Below are positions 42,778-51,473 of a stretch of DNA of 64,000 nt, piece after piece. Each line of letters opens with the position of its first letter. Position 1 is the stretch's first letter. Under the pieces are notes generated by a model. It ran no database searches and was not told the DNA's origin. It saw nothing but the letters and a program-made list of their open reading frames with translations. Made by a program: the position numbers and the translations under genes. Source of the stretch: Streptomyces guryensis (GTDB lineage Bacteria; Actinomycetota; Actinomycetes; Streptomycetales; Streptomycetaceae). The stretch is from contig NZ_JAJSBI010000017.1 in NCBI RefSeq assembly GCF_021261325.1, positions 124,001 through 188,000 on the forward strand, in the 5' to 3' direction.

Positions 42778-45145
42778 ATGACCACCGACCCGTCCCACCT
42801 GCTGCACAGACGCAATCTCATCGCCCTCGCCGCGACCACGGGAGCGGCCCTGGCCGCCCTCCCTGCCTTCACCGCCTCGGCGGCGCCGCAAAGACCCGTC
42901 GACCCGGCCTCGTACGACGGCGGTTCATCCGACACGCTGTGGTGGCAGGCCCCGGCCGACGGCAACTCCATGATCGAACAGGGGCTCCCCGTCGGCAACG
43001 GCCGCCTCGGCGCCCTCGTGGGCAACGACCCCGGCCGTGAACTCCTCCTTCTCACCGACGCCACCCTGTGGACCGGATGTCTCAACGACGAACTGGACGC
43101 GGACGGCCAATTCCCCTACGGACGTGATGACTTCGGCTCCTTCACGCTGCTCGGGCGGCTCGCGGTCGACATCCCCGACCACGATCTCGGCGCCGTCTCC
43201 GGCTACCGCCGCACCCTCGATCTCGCCACAGGCGTGGTGACCACGTCGTACGTCCGCTCACGCGTGACCTACGAGCGGCGGATCTTCGCCAGCCGCCCCG
43301 ACGACGTGATCGTCCTCCACTTCACCCAGAGCGGAGGCGGCCGCTACACCGGGACCGTCACGCTGGAGGGCACGCACGGCGAGGGCGCCTCGGTGGCCTT
43401 CGGTGCCGCGTTCCCCAACGGGCTGAAGTACGGAGCCGCCGTCACCGCCCACGGCGGCGGTGGCCGCGTCACGGTCAGCGGCTCGCAGATCGCCTTCGCC
43501 GGCTGCAAGGACCTCACCGTGATGGTGAGCGGCGGCACCAACTACGCGCCGGACGCGGCCAAGGGCTATCGCGACCCCTCCCTCGACCCCGAGCGGCTGG
43601 CGCGCACCAAGGTCCGCAACGCGGCCGCCCACTCGGCCGACACCCTGCTGCGGCACGCATGTCGCCGACCATCGCGCGCTGTTCGAGACGTTCGACCTCT
43701 CGCTCGGCACGTCCTCCGCCGAGCAGCGCTCCCTGGACACCTGGGAGCGGATCAAGGCCCGGACCGGGAGCGGCGACCCCGACCCCGAACTCGAAGCCGC
43801 GTACGTGCAGTTCGGCCGTTACCTGATGATCTCCGGGTCGCGCGGCAGCCTGCCGATGGGCCTCCAGGGGCTGTGGCTCGACGGCAACGACCCGGCCTGG
43901 ATGGGCGACTACCACACCGACATCAACATCCAGATGAACTACTGGATGGCCGACCGGGCCGGGCTTTCCGCCTGCTTCGACGCGTTCACCGACTACTGCG
44001 TCGCCCAGCTCCCGTCGTGGACCGACCTGACCCGCCGCCTGTTCAACGACTCGCGCAACCGCTACCGCAACTCCAGTGGCAGGAATGCCGGCTGGACGGT
44101 CGCCATCTCCACGAACCCCTACGGTGGAGGCGGCTGGTGGTGGCACCCCGCGGGCAACGCCTGGCTGTGCAACACACTCTGGGACCACTACGAGTTCACA
44201 CGTTCGCGGTCCCATCTGGAGAAGATCTACCCTCTCCTCAAAGGCGCCTGCGAGTTCTGGGAGGCACGACTGCTCACCACCACCCTCCCGGGCACCTCAC
44301 GCGAGGTCCTGATCGCCGACAGCGACTGGTCGCCGGAGCAGGGGCCGCTCGATGCCAAGGGGATCACCTACGCGCAGGAACTGGTGTGGGCGCTGTTCGG
44401 CCACTACTGCACTGCGGCGGCCGAACTCAAGTGCGACAATGCATACGCGGCTGCCGTTTCCGGTCTCCGCAAACGGCTGTATCTCCCGCAGGTGAGCCCG
44501 AAGACCGGCTGGCTGGAGGAGTGGATGTCACCCGACAACCTCGGCGAAACCACCCACCGGCACCTGTCGCCCCTGATCGGCCTCTTCCCCGGTGACCGCA
44601 TCCGACCCGACGGCTCGACCCCGGCCGGCATCGTGGCCGGCGCCACCGCGCTGCTCACCGCGCGCGGTATGAACAGCTTCGGTTGGGCCAACGCCTGGCG
44701 CAGCCTGTGCTGGGCCCGCCTCAAGAACGCCGAGAACGCCTACCGGCTGATCGTCAACAACCTCCGCCCCTCGACCGACGGCAGCAACGGCACCGCCGCC
44801 AACCTCTTCGACATCTACGAACTGGGACAGGGCTACGGCGTCTTCCAGATCGACGCCAACTTCGGCACACCGGCCGCCGTGATCGAGATGCTCCTCTACT
44901 CCCGCCCGGGCCACCTGGAGCTGCTGCCCGCGCTCCCCGGCGCCTGGGCGAAGGCGGGCTCGGTGAAGGGCGTAGGGGCCCGCGGAGGCTTCGTCGTCGA
45001 CCTGCGCTGGCAGGACGGGAAGCCGACCGAGGCACGCATCCGCAGCGTGGGCGGCCGCACCACGACAGTGGCTTACGGCGGCACGTCACGGTCCGTGAGC
45101 CTCGAACCCGGCGGCTCCGTCACGCTGAAGGACTTCGACCGGTGA
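42778..45145 (+). pseudogene. GH95 alpha-L-fucosidase-like gene interrupted by one frameshift
   Basis: Two frames together give a complete secreted GH95 protein of about 790 residues. The 5' part (42778 to about 43650) encodes a signal (RRNLIALAATTGAALAALPAFTASA) and the N-terminal domain (WWQAPADGNSMIEQGLPVGNGRLGALV). The 3' part continues from about 43655 (HVADHRALFETFDLSLG) through the barrel (GSLPMGLQGLWLD, DYHTDINIQMNYWMA, ISTNPYGGGGWWWHPAGNAWL) to 45145. The frame changes by one inserted base within about 43650-43658. As read, no complete protein is made. It is in line with GH27 and the esterase, so the operon should attack a fucose or L-galactose-containing polysaccharide. A sequencing error is possible. 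Confidence 0.85.
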
Positions 45146-46389
45146 CGGCCCGTCTCGCCCGCGCCGGACGACTCGGCGCCCTCCTGCTGCTGGCCGGTGC
45201 CTTCCAGGCCACGCCGGTGCACGCGTCCGCCGACCAGCCCCGGTTCACCGTGGTGGGGGCGCCCACGGGCCGCGGTGAGGTCGTCACCTGGGGGGCGAGC
45301 GCCGCCCGCATGGGCGACTCGGCCGCCGACCGGGGCTACCGGCTCGTCGTCCACACCAGCGCGGCCGGAAGCGACCCGCAGATCCGGCTTTCCAACGCCT
45401 TCGGGGACCGGCCGGTCACCTTCGACAGCGTCTACGCCGGTCTGCGGCAGGAGGGCGCCGCACTGGTCCCCGGGAGCAATCACCGGCTGACCTTCGGCGG
45501 CGCCCGCTCCGTGACCGTGCCCGCAGGTGCCGCCGCCCTCAGCGACCCGCTGCCCGTCAGACTCCCCGCCGCGAGCGACCTCGTGGTCAGCATCCACTCA
45601 CCGGACGCGGCCGGACCCGCCACAGGTCACTGGATGGCCCTGCAGACCTCCTACACGACCGAGGGCGACCACACCGCCGAGGAGGGCGCCGCGCACTGGA
45701 CGCAGACGACCGGCTCCTGGTTCTACCTGGACGCCGTCTCCGTACGCCCGCCCGCCGGCACCGCGGCGGTCGTGGCCCTGGGCGACTCCATCACCGACGG
45801 CTGGCAGTCCACCACCGGCCTCGACCGCCGCTGGCCCGACTACCTCGCCCGCCGGCTGCGGTCCGCGGGCCTCCATGTCAAAGGCGTGGCGAACGAGGGG
45901 ATCTCCGGCAACCAGGTCCTCGCGGACGGCGGCGGTCAGAGCGCCCTGAAGCGACTGCAGCGCGACGTCCTGTCCCAGCCGGGCGTCCGCACCGTCTTCC
46001 TCTTCGAGGGCGTCAACGACCTCAAGGCCCATACCGGAGTCACCGCCCAGGACCTGATCGCCGGCTACCGCGAGATCGTCGAGCGGGTGCATGCGGCCGG
46101 GAAGTGCGTCGTCGGCGCGACCGTCGCCCCGTTCAAGGGCTGGCCGGAATGGGACCCGGCCGGCGAGAAGGTGCGCGGGGAAGTGAACCGGTTCATCCGC
46201 GGCAGCGGCGAGTTCGACGCCGTCACCGACTTCGACCGCATCCTGCGCAGCCCCTACGACCCCGAGCGCGTCCTTCCCGTCTTCGACGGCGGCGACCATC
46301 TGCACCCCAACGACAAGGGCATGCAGGCCATGGCCGACGCCGTCGACCTGAAGAGCCTCGACTGCGCGGCGCGGCACCCCGGCGGCTGA
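45142..46389 (+). CDS. Secreted SGNH/GDSL esterase
   Basis: A 415-residue exported protein with a signal (ARAGRLGALLLLAGAFQATPVHA), an N-terminal beta domain (about 30-190) and a C-terminal SGNH hydrolase: ALGDSITDGWQ (nucleophile Ser), GISGNQVLADG, EGVNDLKAHTG and GGDHLHPNDKGM (Asp and His). It is likely a carbohydrate esterase that removes acetyl groups from a glycan. GTG 45142 overlaps the stop of the GH95 gene (GTGA), so translation is coupled and may be reduced by the frameshift upstream. Confidence 0.88.
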   Translation: MTARLARAGRLGALLLLAGAFQATPVHASADQPRFTVVGAPTGRGEVVTWGASAARMGDSAADRGYRLVVHTSAAGSDPQIRLSNAFGDRPVTFDSVYAGLRQEGAALVPGSNHRLTFGGARSVTVPAGAAALSDPLPVRLPAASDLVVSIHSPDAAGPATGHWMALQTSYTTEGDHTAEEGAAHWTQTTGSWFYLDAVSVRPPAGTAAVVALGDSITDGWQSTTGLDRRWPDYLARRLRSAGLHVKGVANEGISGNQVLADGGGQSALKRLQRDVLSQPGVRTVFLFEGVNDLKAHTGVTAQDLIAGYREIVERVHAAGKCVVGATVAPFKGWPEWDPAGEKVRGEVNRFIRGSGEFDAVTDFDRILRSPYDPERVLPVFDGGDHLHPNDKGMQAMADAVDLKSLDCAARHPGG

Positions 46390-46546
46390 GGTCCGGTCCC
46401 TGCCGTTTGGATCACCTCGGCGTCGCGGGGTCTGGCACGCACTCCCCACTGCCTCAGAGGTACGGAGGGAGCCTGGCCGCGTTGCCGTCACGCGCCGCCC
46501 CTCATTGCCGCCCGCCGCGGTAGCGGCTGGTCCAAAACGACGGGGC

Positions 46547-49519
46547 CTAGCCCGATGCCGTCGGTTCCGGTGCGATCAGCCCCTTCCGGTAGGCGATCGC
46601 CACCGCCTCGGTCCGGCTCGAAGCACCCAGTTTGGCAAGGATGTTGGAGACGTGCACGCTTGCCGTCTTGCCGGAGATGAACAGTTCCTCGCCGATCTGC
46701 CGGTTGCTGCGGCCGTGGGAGAGCAGCCGCAGCACGTCCTGCTCGCGGGCGGTCAGCGGCGAGGGGCGCTCCTCGTCCGACAGTGCGGGGGCGAGGCGGC
46801 CGCGGCGTATGAGGTCGTCGATCCGCTCCAGCAGGGGCGCCGCGCCGAGCCGCTCGGCCACCGCTCTCGCCTCGCGGGCCTGCACGGCCGCTTCCGCACG
46901 CCGCTCGGCCGCCAACAGGGCCTCGGCGAACCGCACCTGGCAGCGGACCCGTTCGTACACGTCACCGAAGCCGAACGCGGTCACCGCCTTCTCCCAGGCT
47001 GCCGCGTCCGGCCCGGACACCGCACGCGCCCACTCCGCCTCGGCCCGGGCCAGCCAGGCCAGCCCCTCGGGCCCCTGCGGGGTGCCGTCCTCGCCGTGCA
47101 GGGCCGTCTGCCGGGCGAGCTCGACCAGTTCGTCCGCGGTGTCCTTCCACCGGTGCCAATCGCCGCCGGACGAGCGCAGTTCCACGGCCGCGTCGGCGAC
47201 CGCCGTCAGGGCGAGCGCAGCGAACCGGACCGAGGCGTAGGGGCGGTGGCCCGCCTCGTCGGTCAGCGCGGCAACCATGGTCTGGGCCCGCTCCACCGCC
47301 GCCTCCGGCTCGCCGCGCAGCACGGCGGCCTCGGTCAGCGCGATACCCGCGACCAGTGTGGCCATCCAGTCGAAGGGGCCCTCCAGCAGCACCTCGGCCC
47401 GCTCGACGGCGCCCATGTCGCCACGGGCCAGCGCCACATACAGGGCGGGACCCATCGCATACCCGCCCGCCGAGGGCAGTACGGCAGCGTCCGCCGCCGC
47501 GGCCGGCACGCACTCGTCCCAGCGGCCCAGCGTGTACAGCACCAGCAGATGCAGATAGCGCATCTCCAGCGGATACGGCGACGACAGCAGCCCGGCCCGG
47601 CGGGCGCGGTCCAGGCCCTCGGTCACCCACGGCAGACAGGCCTCGAGGTCACCCGACTCGAAGCAGCTGACGGCCAGGTTGAACAGGGCGCGCATCTCCA
47701 CCGGCGCGTTCCCCGCCCGCCGGGCCAGCTCCCGGGCCTCCTCAAGGCGCTCCCGGCCCTCGGTGGTGCGCCGGCCGCCGCCCTCCAGGATCGCCAGCGA
47801 GATGAGCAGATCGGCCTGCGCGTCCGCGACCCGCAGCTGCTCGGCCACGCCGAGGGCCTGGCGGGCGACCCGCAGCGCGGTGTCATTCTCCCCGATGTGG
47901 CGGGCCGCCATGACATGCGTGGCCGCGGCCCACACCCAGGTCCGGGTCGGCGGCTCGGCCGGGATCATGGCGAGCGCCTCGCTGCTGTAGGCGAACGCGG
48001 CCGTCAGACTGTCGACGCTCATCAGATTGCCGGCCAGCGTGTACCGGACCCGGGCGGCGAGTTCGGAGTCCGTGTCCTGGCCGATGCCGGCGAGCGCGGC
48101 CCGGGTGAGGGACACCGCCCGGTGCGACTCACCGGCGTGCGCGGCCGCCGCCGAGGCGCGCAGCGTGAGCGTCACCCGGTCGACGCCGTCGCCCGAGGGC
48201 CGGGCCGCGGGGTCCACCGACTCCCACAGGTCGAGGGCGGTCTCCAGATGCCGCAGCTCCTCGGCGGGAGCGCCCACGCGGTCGGCGTGGCCGGCCGCCT
48301 CCAGGGAGGCGGCGAGCGCCTCGGCCAGATCATGGCTCTCGCGGTAGTGGTGGGCGCGCTCCGCGGCGCTCTCGGCCGGGTTCCCGCGCCCCGCGAGCAG
48401 CCGGGCGAACGCGCCGTGCAGCCGGGCCCGTTCGCCGGGCAGCAGATCCGCGTACACCGCCTCCCGGGCCAGGGCGTGCCGGAACGCGTAGGTGCCGGCG
48501 TCACCGGCAACCAGGAGCTGGCGGCCGACGGCCTCGCGCAGCGCCGCCTCCAGTTCGTCCTCCGGGAGCCCGACCGCCTCGCGCAGCAGTCCGTGCTCCA
48601 CACGCTGCCCGGCGACGGCGGCCGTGCGCAGCACCTGCTGGGCGGTGTCGGACAGCTGCTCGATGCGGATGAGGAGGACGTCGGCCAGGCCGCTGGGCAC
48701 GCCGCCCGCCTCCGTGTCGGTGGCCGCGAGCAGCTCCTCCGCGTAGAAGGCGTTGCCCTCGGCGCGCTCGACGATCCCGCGGACCATGGCCTCCGGCAGC
48801 GGACGGTCCTGCAATGCGCGCACCAGCCGGGTCACCTCGGAATCCGCCATGGGGCGCAACTCCAGCCGCTCCACGGCGGGCAGCCGCACCAGCTCGGCCA
48901 GGAGCGGGCGCAGCGGGTGGCGGCGGTGCAGGTCGTCCGCCCGGTAGGAGGCGAACACCGCCAGCCGGTGCCTGGGCGCACCCCCGGCCGGCCGCTGCAG
49001 GATGCCGCGGCTGAGCAGGAACCGAAGCAGGTCCCGGGAGGACTGGTCGGCCCAGTGCAGGTCCTCCAGGACCAGCAGCAGCGGAGCGATCTGCGACAGG
49101 TCGGCCAGCAGCCCCGCCATGCCCTCGAACAGCCGCAGCCGCCCTCCGCCACTGTCCGAACGCGCGAGGGGATCGTCCCGTACCGCACCCGCACCCAGCA
49201 GCCGGTCCACCACCGGATGCCCGGCCAGCGCGTCCGCGAACCGCTCGTCTGCCGCCAGCACCCCCAGCACCTCGGTGAACGGCAGATACGGCAGCCCGAC
49301 GTCACCGAGGTCGACGCAGTGTCCGGTGAGGACCGTCATCCCGGCGCGGGCGGCCCGCCCCGCCACCTCGTCCAGCACCCGCGTCTTGCCCACCCCGGCG
49401 TCCCCGGCGAGCAGCATGGCCCGGGCCTCCCCGCCGCGGGCACGCTCCAGTATTCCGGCGAGCCGGGCGATCTCCTCGTCCCGGCCGATGAGCGGTGTGG
49501 TGAACATGGTCTGCGGCAC
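46547..49519 (-). CDS. LAL-type LuxR regulator with AAA ATPase
   Basis: A 990-residue large ATP-binding LuxR regulator. The N-terminal AAA domain has Walker A LLAGDAGVGKTRVL and Walker B LLLVLEDLHWADQSSRD. A long helical TPR-like middle (about 380-890) follows. The C-terminal HTH (about 915-980) reads LTAREQDVLRLLSHGRSNRQIGEELFIS with TASVHVSNIL. Such proteins often control antibiotic or sugar-related gene clusters (MalT/LAL family). The start is GTG 49519 with AGGA seven bases upstream. It ends convergent with the esterase operon, with no clear terminator found in the 157-bp gap. The targets are unknown. Confidence 0.92.
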   Translation of the reverse strand: MPQTMFTTPLIGRDEEIARLAGILERARGGEARAMLLAGDAGVGKTRVLDEVAGRAARAGMTVLTGHCVDLGDVGLPYLPFTEVLGVLAADERFADALAGHPVVDRLLGAGAVRDDPLARSDSGGGRLRLFEGMAGLLADLSQIAPLLLVLEDLHWADQSSRDLLRFLLSRGILQRPAGGAPRHRLAVFASYRADDLHRRHPLRPLLAELVRLPAVERLELRPMADSEVTRLVRALQDRPLPEAMVRGIVERAEGNAFYAEELLAATDTEAGGVPSGLADVLLIRIEQLSDTAQQVLRTAAVAGQRVEHGLLREAVGLPEDELEAALREAVGRQLLVAGDAGTYAFRHALAREAVYADLLPGERARLHGAFARLLAGRGNPAESAAERAHHYRESHDLAEALAASLEAAGHADRVGAPAEELRHLETALDLWESVDPAARPSGDGVDRVTLTLRASAAAAHAGESHRAVSLTRAALAGIGQDTDSELAARVRYTLAGNLMSVDSLTAAFAYSSEALAMIPAEPPTRTWVWAAATHVMAARHIGENDTALRVARQALGVAEQLRVADAQADLLISLAILEGGGRRTTEGRERLEEARELARRAGNAPVEMRALFNLAVSCFESGDLEACLPWVTEGLDRARRAGLLSSPYPLEMRYLHLLVLYTLGRWDECVPAAAADAAVLPSAGGYAMGPALYVALARGDMGAVERAEVLLEGPFDWMATLVAGIALTEAAVLRGEPEAAVERAQTMVAALTDEAGHRPYASVRFAALALTAVADAAVELRSSGGDWHRWKDTADELVELARQTALHGEDGTPQGPEGLAWLARAEAEWARAVSGPDAAAWEKAVTAFGFGDVYERVRCQVRFAEALLAAERRAEAAVQAREARAVAERLGAAPLLERIDDLIRRGRLAPALSDEERPSPLTAREQDVLRLLSHGRSNRQIGEELFISGKTASVHVSNILAKLGASSRTEAVAIAYRKGLIAPEPTASG

Positions 49520-49668
49520 GGATCCATCCTGGCACGCGCCACTGACAACGAGGTTTCGAACAGGCGAGGTCAGGGCCAGCGCCCCGAAGGGGCGCGGGGA
49601 ACTGCGCGACCAGCCACGACGTACCCGCAGGCGACGGACGGCCATCGCGGCCCCACCCAGCGGAGCGC

Positions 49669-50019
49669 CTAGCGCAGCGTCTCCGCCCAGTTCGCCGGCA
49701 CCCGCCCCGCCGGCCCCGGGACCGGCTGGTCCGCGGGGTGGCTCACCGGGGGAGCGAGGTCGGGCCCGGACTCGTACAGCTCATTGGTGTCGAAGTCCCA
49801 GAACCATGCCTCGCCCGGCTCGAAACTGCGGATCACCGGGTGGCCGGTGTCCCGGTAGTGGGCGCTGGCGTGCTTGGCGGGCGAGTCGTCGCAACAGCCG
49901 ATGTGCCCGCACTGCGCGCAGCGCCGCAGATGGAACCACCAGCCACCGGCCGCGTCGCACTCGACGCACCCGCTGCCGCTCGGCGGGACAGCGGGGTCGA
50001 TTCCGTCGGCACTGGTCAT
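49669..50019 (-). CDS. UBP-type zinc-finger protein
   Basis: A 116-residue protein with a Zn-UBP-like domain: CVECDAAGGWWFHLRRCAQCGHIGCCDDSPAKHASAHYRDTGH gives the usual Cys/His spacing (shown in parts: GCVECDA, RRCAQCGHIGC, HASAHYRDTGHPV). In eukaryotes this finger binds the ubiquitin C-terminus; in bacteria it has no known partner. It ends with a Pro-rich tail. Its start (ATG 50019 with GGAGGAG) overlaps the histidine-kinase stop by 4 bp. It is the third gene of the REC-flavoprotein / kinase / finger operon. Confidence 0.85.
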   Translation of the reverse strand: MTSADGIDPAVPPSGSGCVECDAAGGWWFHLRRCAQCGHIGCCDDSPAKHASAHYRDTGHPVIRSFEPGEAWFWDFDTNELYESGPDLAPPVSHPADQPVPGPAGRVPANWAETLR

Positions 50020-51473
50020 GCGGGCTCCTCCGGTGTGTCGTCGTCCGTCGCGGTCAGGGGCAGCAGGACCTGGAAGCGGGTGTCCCCCGGTTCGGACTCC
50101 ACCTGGAGGGTGCCGTGATGCTTGTTGACGACGATCCGCCAGGAGATGTCCAGCCCCAGCCCGGTGCCCTCGCCCACCGGCTTGGTGGTGAAGAACGGGT
50201 CGAAGATACGGCCGCGGATCTCCTGCGGCACGCCGGGCCCGGTGTCCCGGAACTCCACCAGCAGCCGGTCGTGGTCGAGAGCCGTCCGCACCGTCAACGT
50301 GCCTTCCCCACCGGTGCTGTTGATGGCGTGGACCGCGTTGTCGATCAGGTTGGTCCACACCTGGTTGAGCTCCGCGGGGTAGGCCGGGACCTTCGGAAGG
50401 GTGCGGTCGTAGTCCTTGACGACCTCGATCCGCGAGCCGATCTTGCCCGAGAGCATCAGCAGCGTGCTGTCGAGGAGTTCGTGGACGTCGGCGTTCTGGT
50501 ACGGGGCCCGGTCGAGCTGCGAGTACTGCTTGGCCGCGTCGACCAGGTGCGAGATGCGCGTCGTGGAGTCGTCGATCTCGTCCATCAACAGCTCGGTCTC
50601 GACGGTGTAGTTGAGCCAGCCGATCGCCCCGGGCAGGATCTCCGGGTCCACGTCCGCCGCGACCTGGTCGAGCCAGTCGAGGTCCAGACCGGCCTGCACG
50701 AACGTGGGCGCGAGCCGCCAGCCGTCCGGGATGCCGTGGTCGTCGAGCCAGTCCGTGAGGGCGTCCTCCCGGTCCGCGGCCTCCAGAGGGCTCAGCGTCG
50801 GCGCCTTGGCGACCAGTTCGGCGGTGCGCTCCTGGACCTCGATGAGGTTCGCAAGGGCCTCGCGCGGATACGGCCCCGCGGAGATGACGCCCAGTTTGTG
50901 CCGCATCTTCGCGACCCGCTCGCGCAGCGTCGCGGTGGCGCGCACGGCCGCCGCCGCCGGGTTGTTGAGCTCGTGAGTGAGCCCCGCGGACAACGAGCCC
51001 AGCGCCAGCAGGCGCTCCCGCTGCCCGATGGCCCGCTGTGTGCTCTTCGAACCGAAGAACAGCCCCTCCAGCAGATGCACCGCCATCGGGAACCACTCCT
51101 GCATGATGGCCGCGAACGTGTCGGCCGGCAGCACGAAGAACCGGGTCTGCTCCGTGACGCGCATCGAGTTGTTGTAGACCTGCCGCACCCGGTCACCGAT
51201 GTACGCCTGCATGGCCCCCGAGTACACCCCGGGCTGCGAGGTGCGGGTCACCTCGACGTCGTCACCACCGACCCGGCGGGACAGCACGACCGTGCCCTCG
51301 ATCATCACGAAGAAGCAGGTGGCGGGCTCGCCCTCGGTGTACACGGGACCCGCCTCGAACCGCTCCACCCGCCCCTCGCTGCACAGCCGCCCCAACTGCT
51401 GAGGGGTGAGCTTCTCGAACAGGAACAGCGAACCGATCTCCTGCGGGCCGCAGGGCATCACCTGCCCGCTCAC
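50016..51473 (-). CDS. Histidine kinase with N-terminal cyclic-nucleotide-binding domain
   Basis: A 485-residue soluble sensor kinase. A Crp-type cNMP-binding domain (about 10-130; FEKLTPQQLGRLCSEGRVERF, EGEPATCFFVMIEGTVVLSRR) precedes a dimerisation helix with the phospho-His (LSAGLTHELNNPAAAA), a linker, and the ATPase domain: NLIDNAVHAINSTGG, FRDTGPGVP, FDPFFTTKPVGEGTGLGLDIS. GTG 51473 overlaps the upstream stop (GTGA). The REC-domain flavoprotein made from the same mRNA is the natural phospho-acceptor (inference). No membrane segment; the input is probably a small molecule or redox state. Confidence 0.92.
   Translation of the reverse strand: MSGQVMPCGPQEIGSLFLFEKLTPQQLGRLCSEGRVERFEAGPVYTEGEPATCFFVMIEGTVVLSRRVGGDDVEVTRTSQPGVYSGAMQAYIGDRVRQVYNNSMRVTEQTRFFVLPADTFAAIMQEWFPMAVHLLEGLFFGSKSTQRAIGQRERLLALGSLSAGLTHELNNPAAAAVRATATLRERVAKMRHKLGVISAGPYPREALANLIEVQERTAELVAKAPTLSPLEAADREDALTDWLDDHGIPDGWRLAPTFVQAGLDLDWLDQVAADVDPEILPGAIGWLNYTVETELLMDEIDDSTTRISHLVDAAKQYSQLDRAPYQNADVHELLDSTLLMLSGKIGSRIEVVKDYDRTLPKVPAYPAELNQVWTNLIDNAVHAINSTGGEGTLTVRTALDHDRLLVEFRDTGPGVPQEIRGRIFDPFFTTKPVGEGTGLGLDISWRIVVNKHHGTLQVESEPGDTRFQVLLPLTATDDDTPEEPA

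Noticed and set aside
46505..49672. 1055-codon open frame on the plus strand
   Set aside because: Low-complexity Arg/Gly/Gln shadow of the LuxR regulator gene; no domain is seen.
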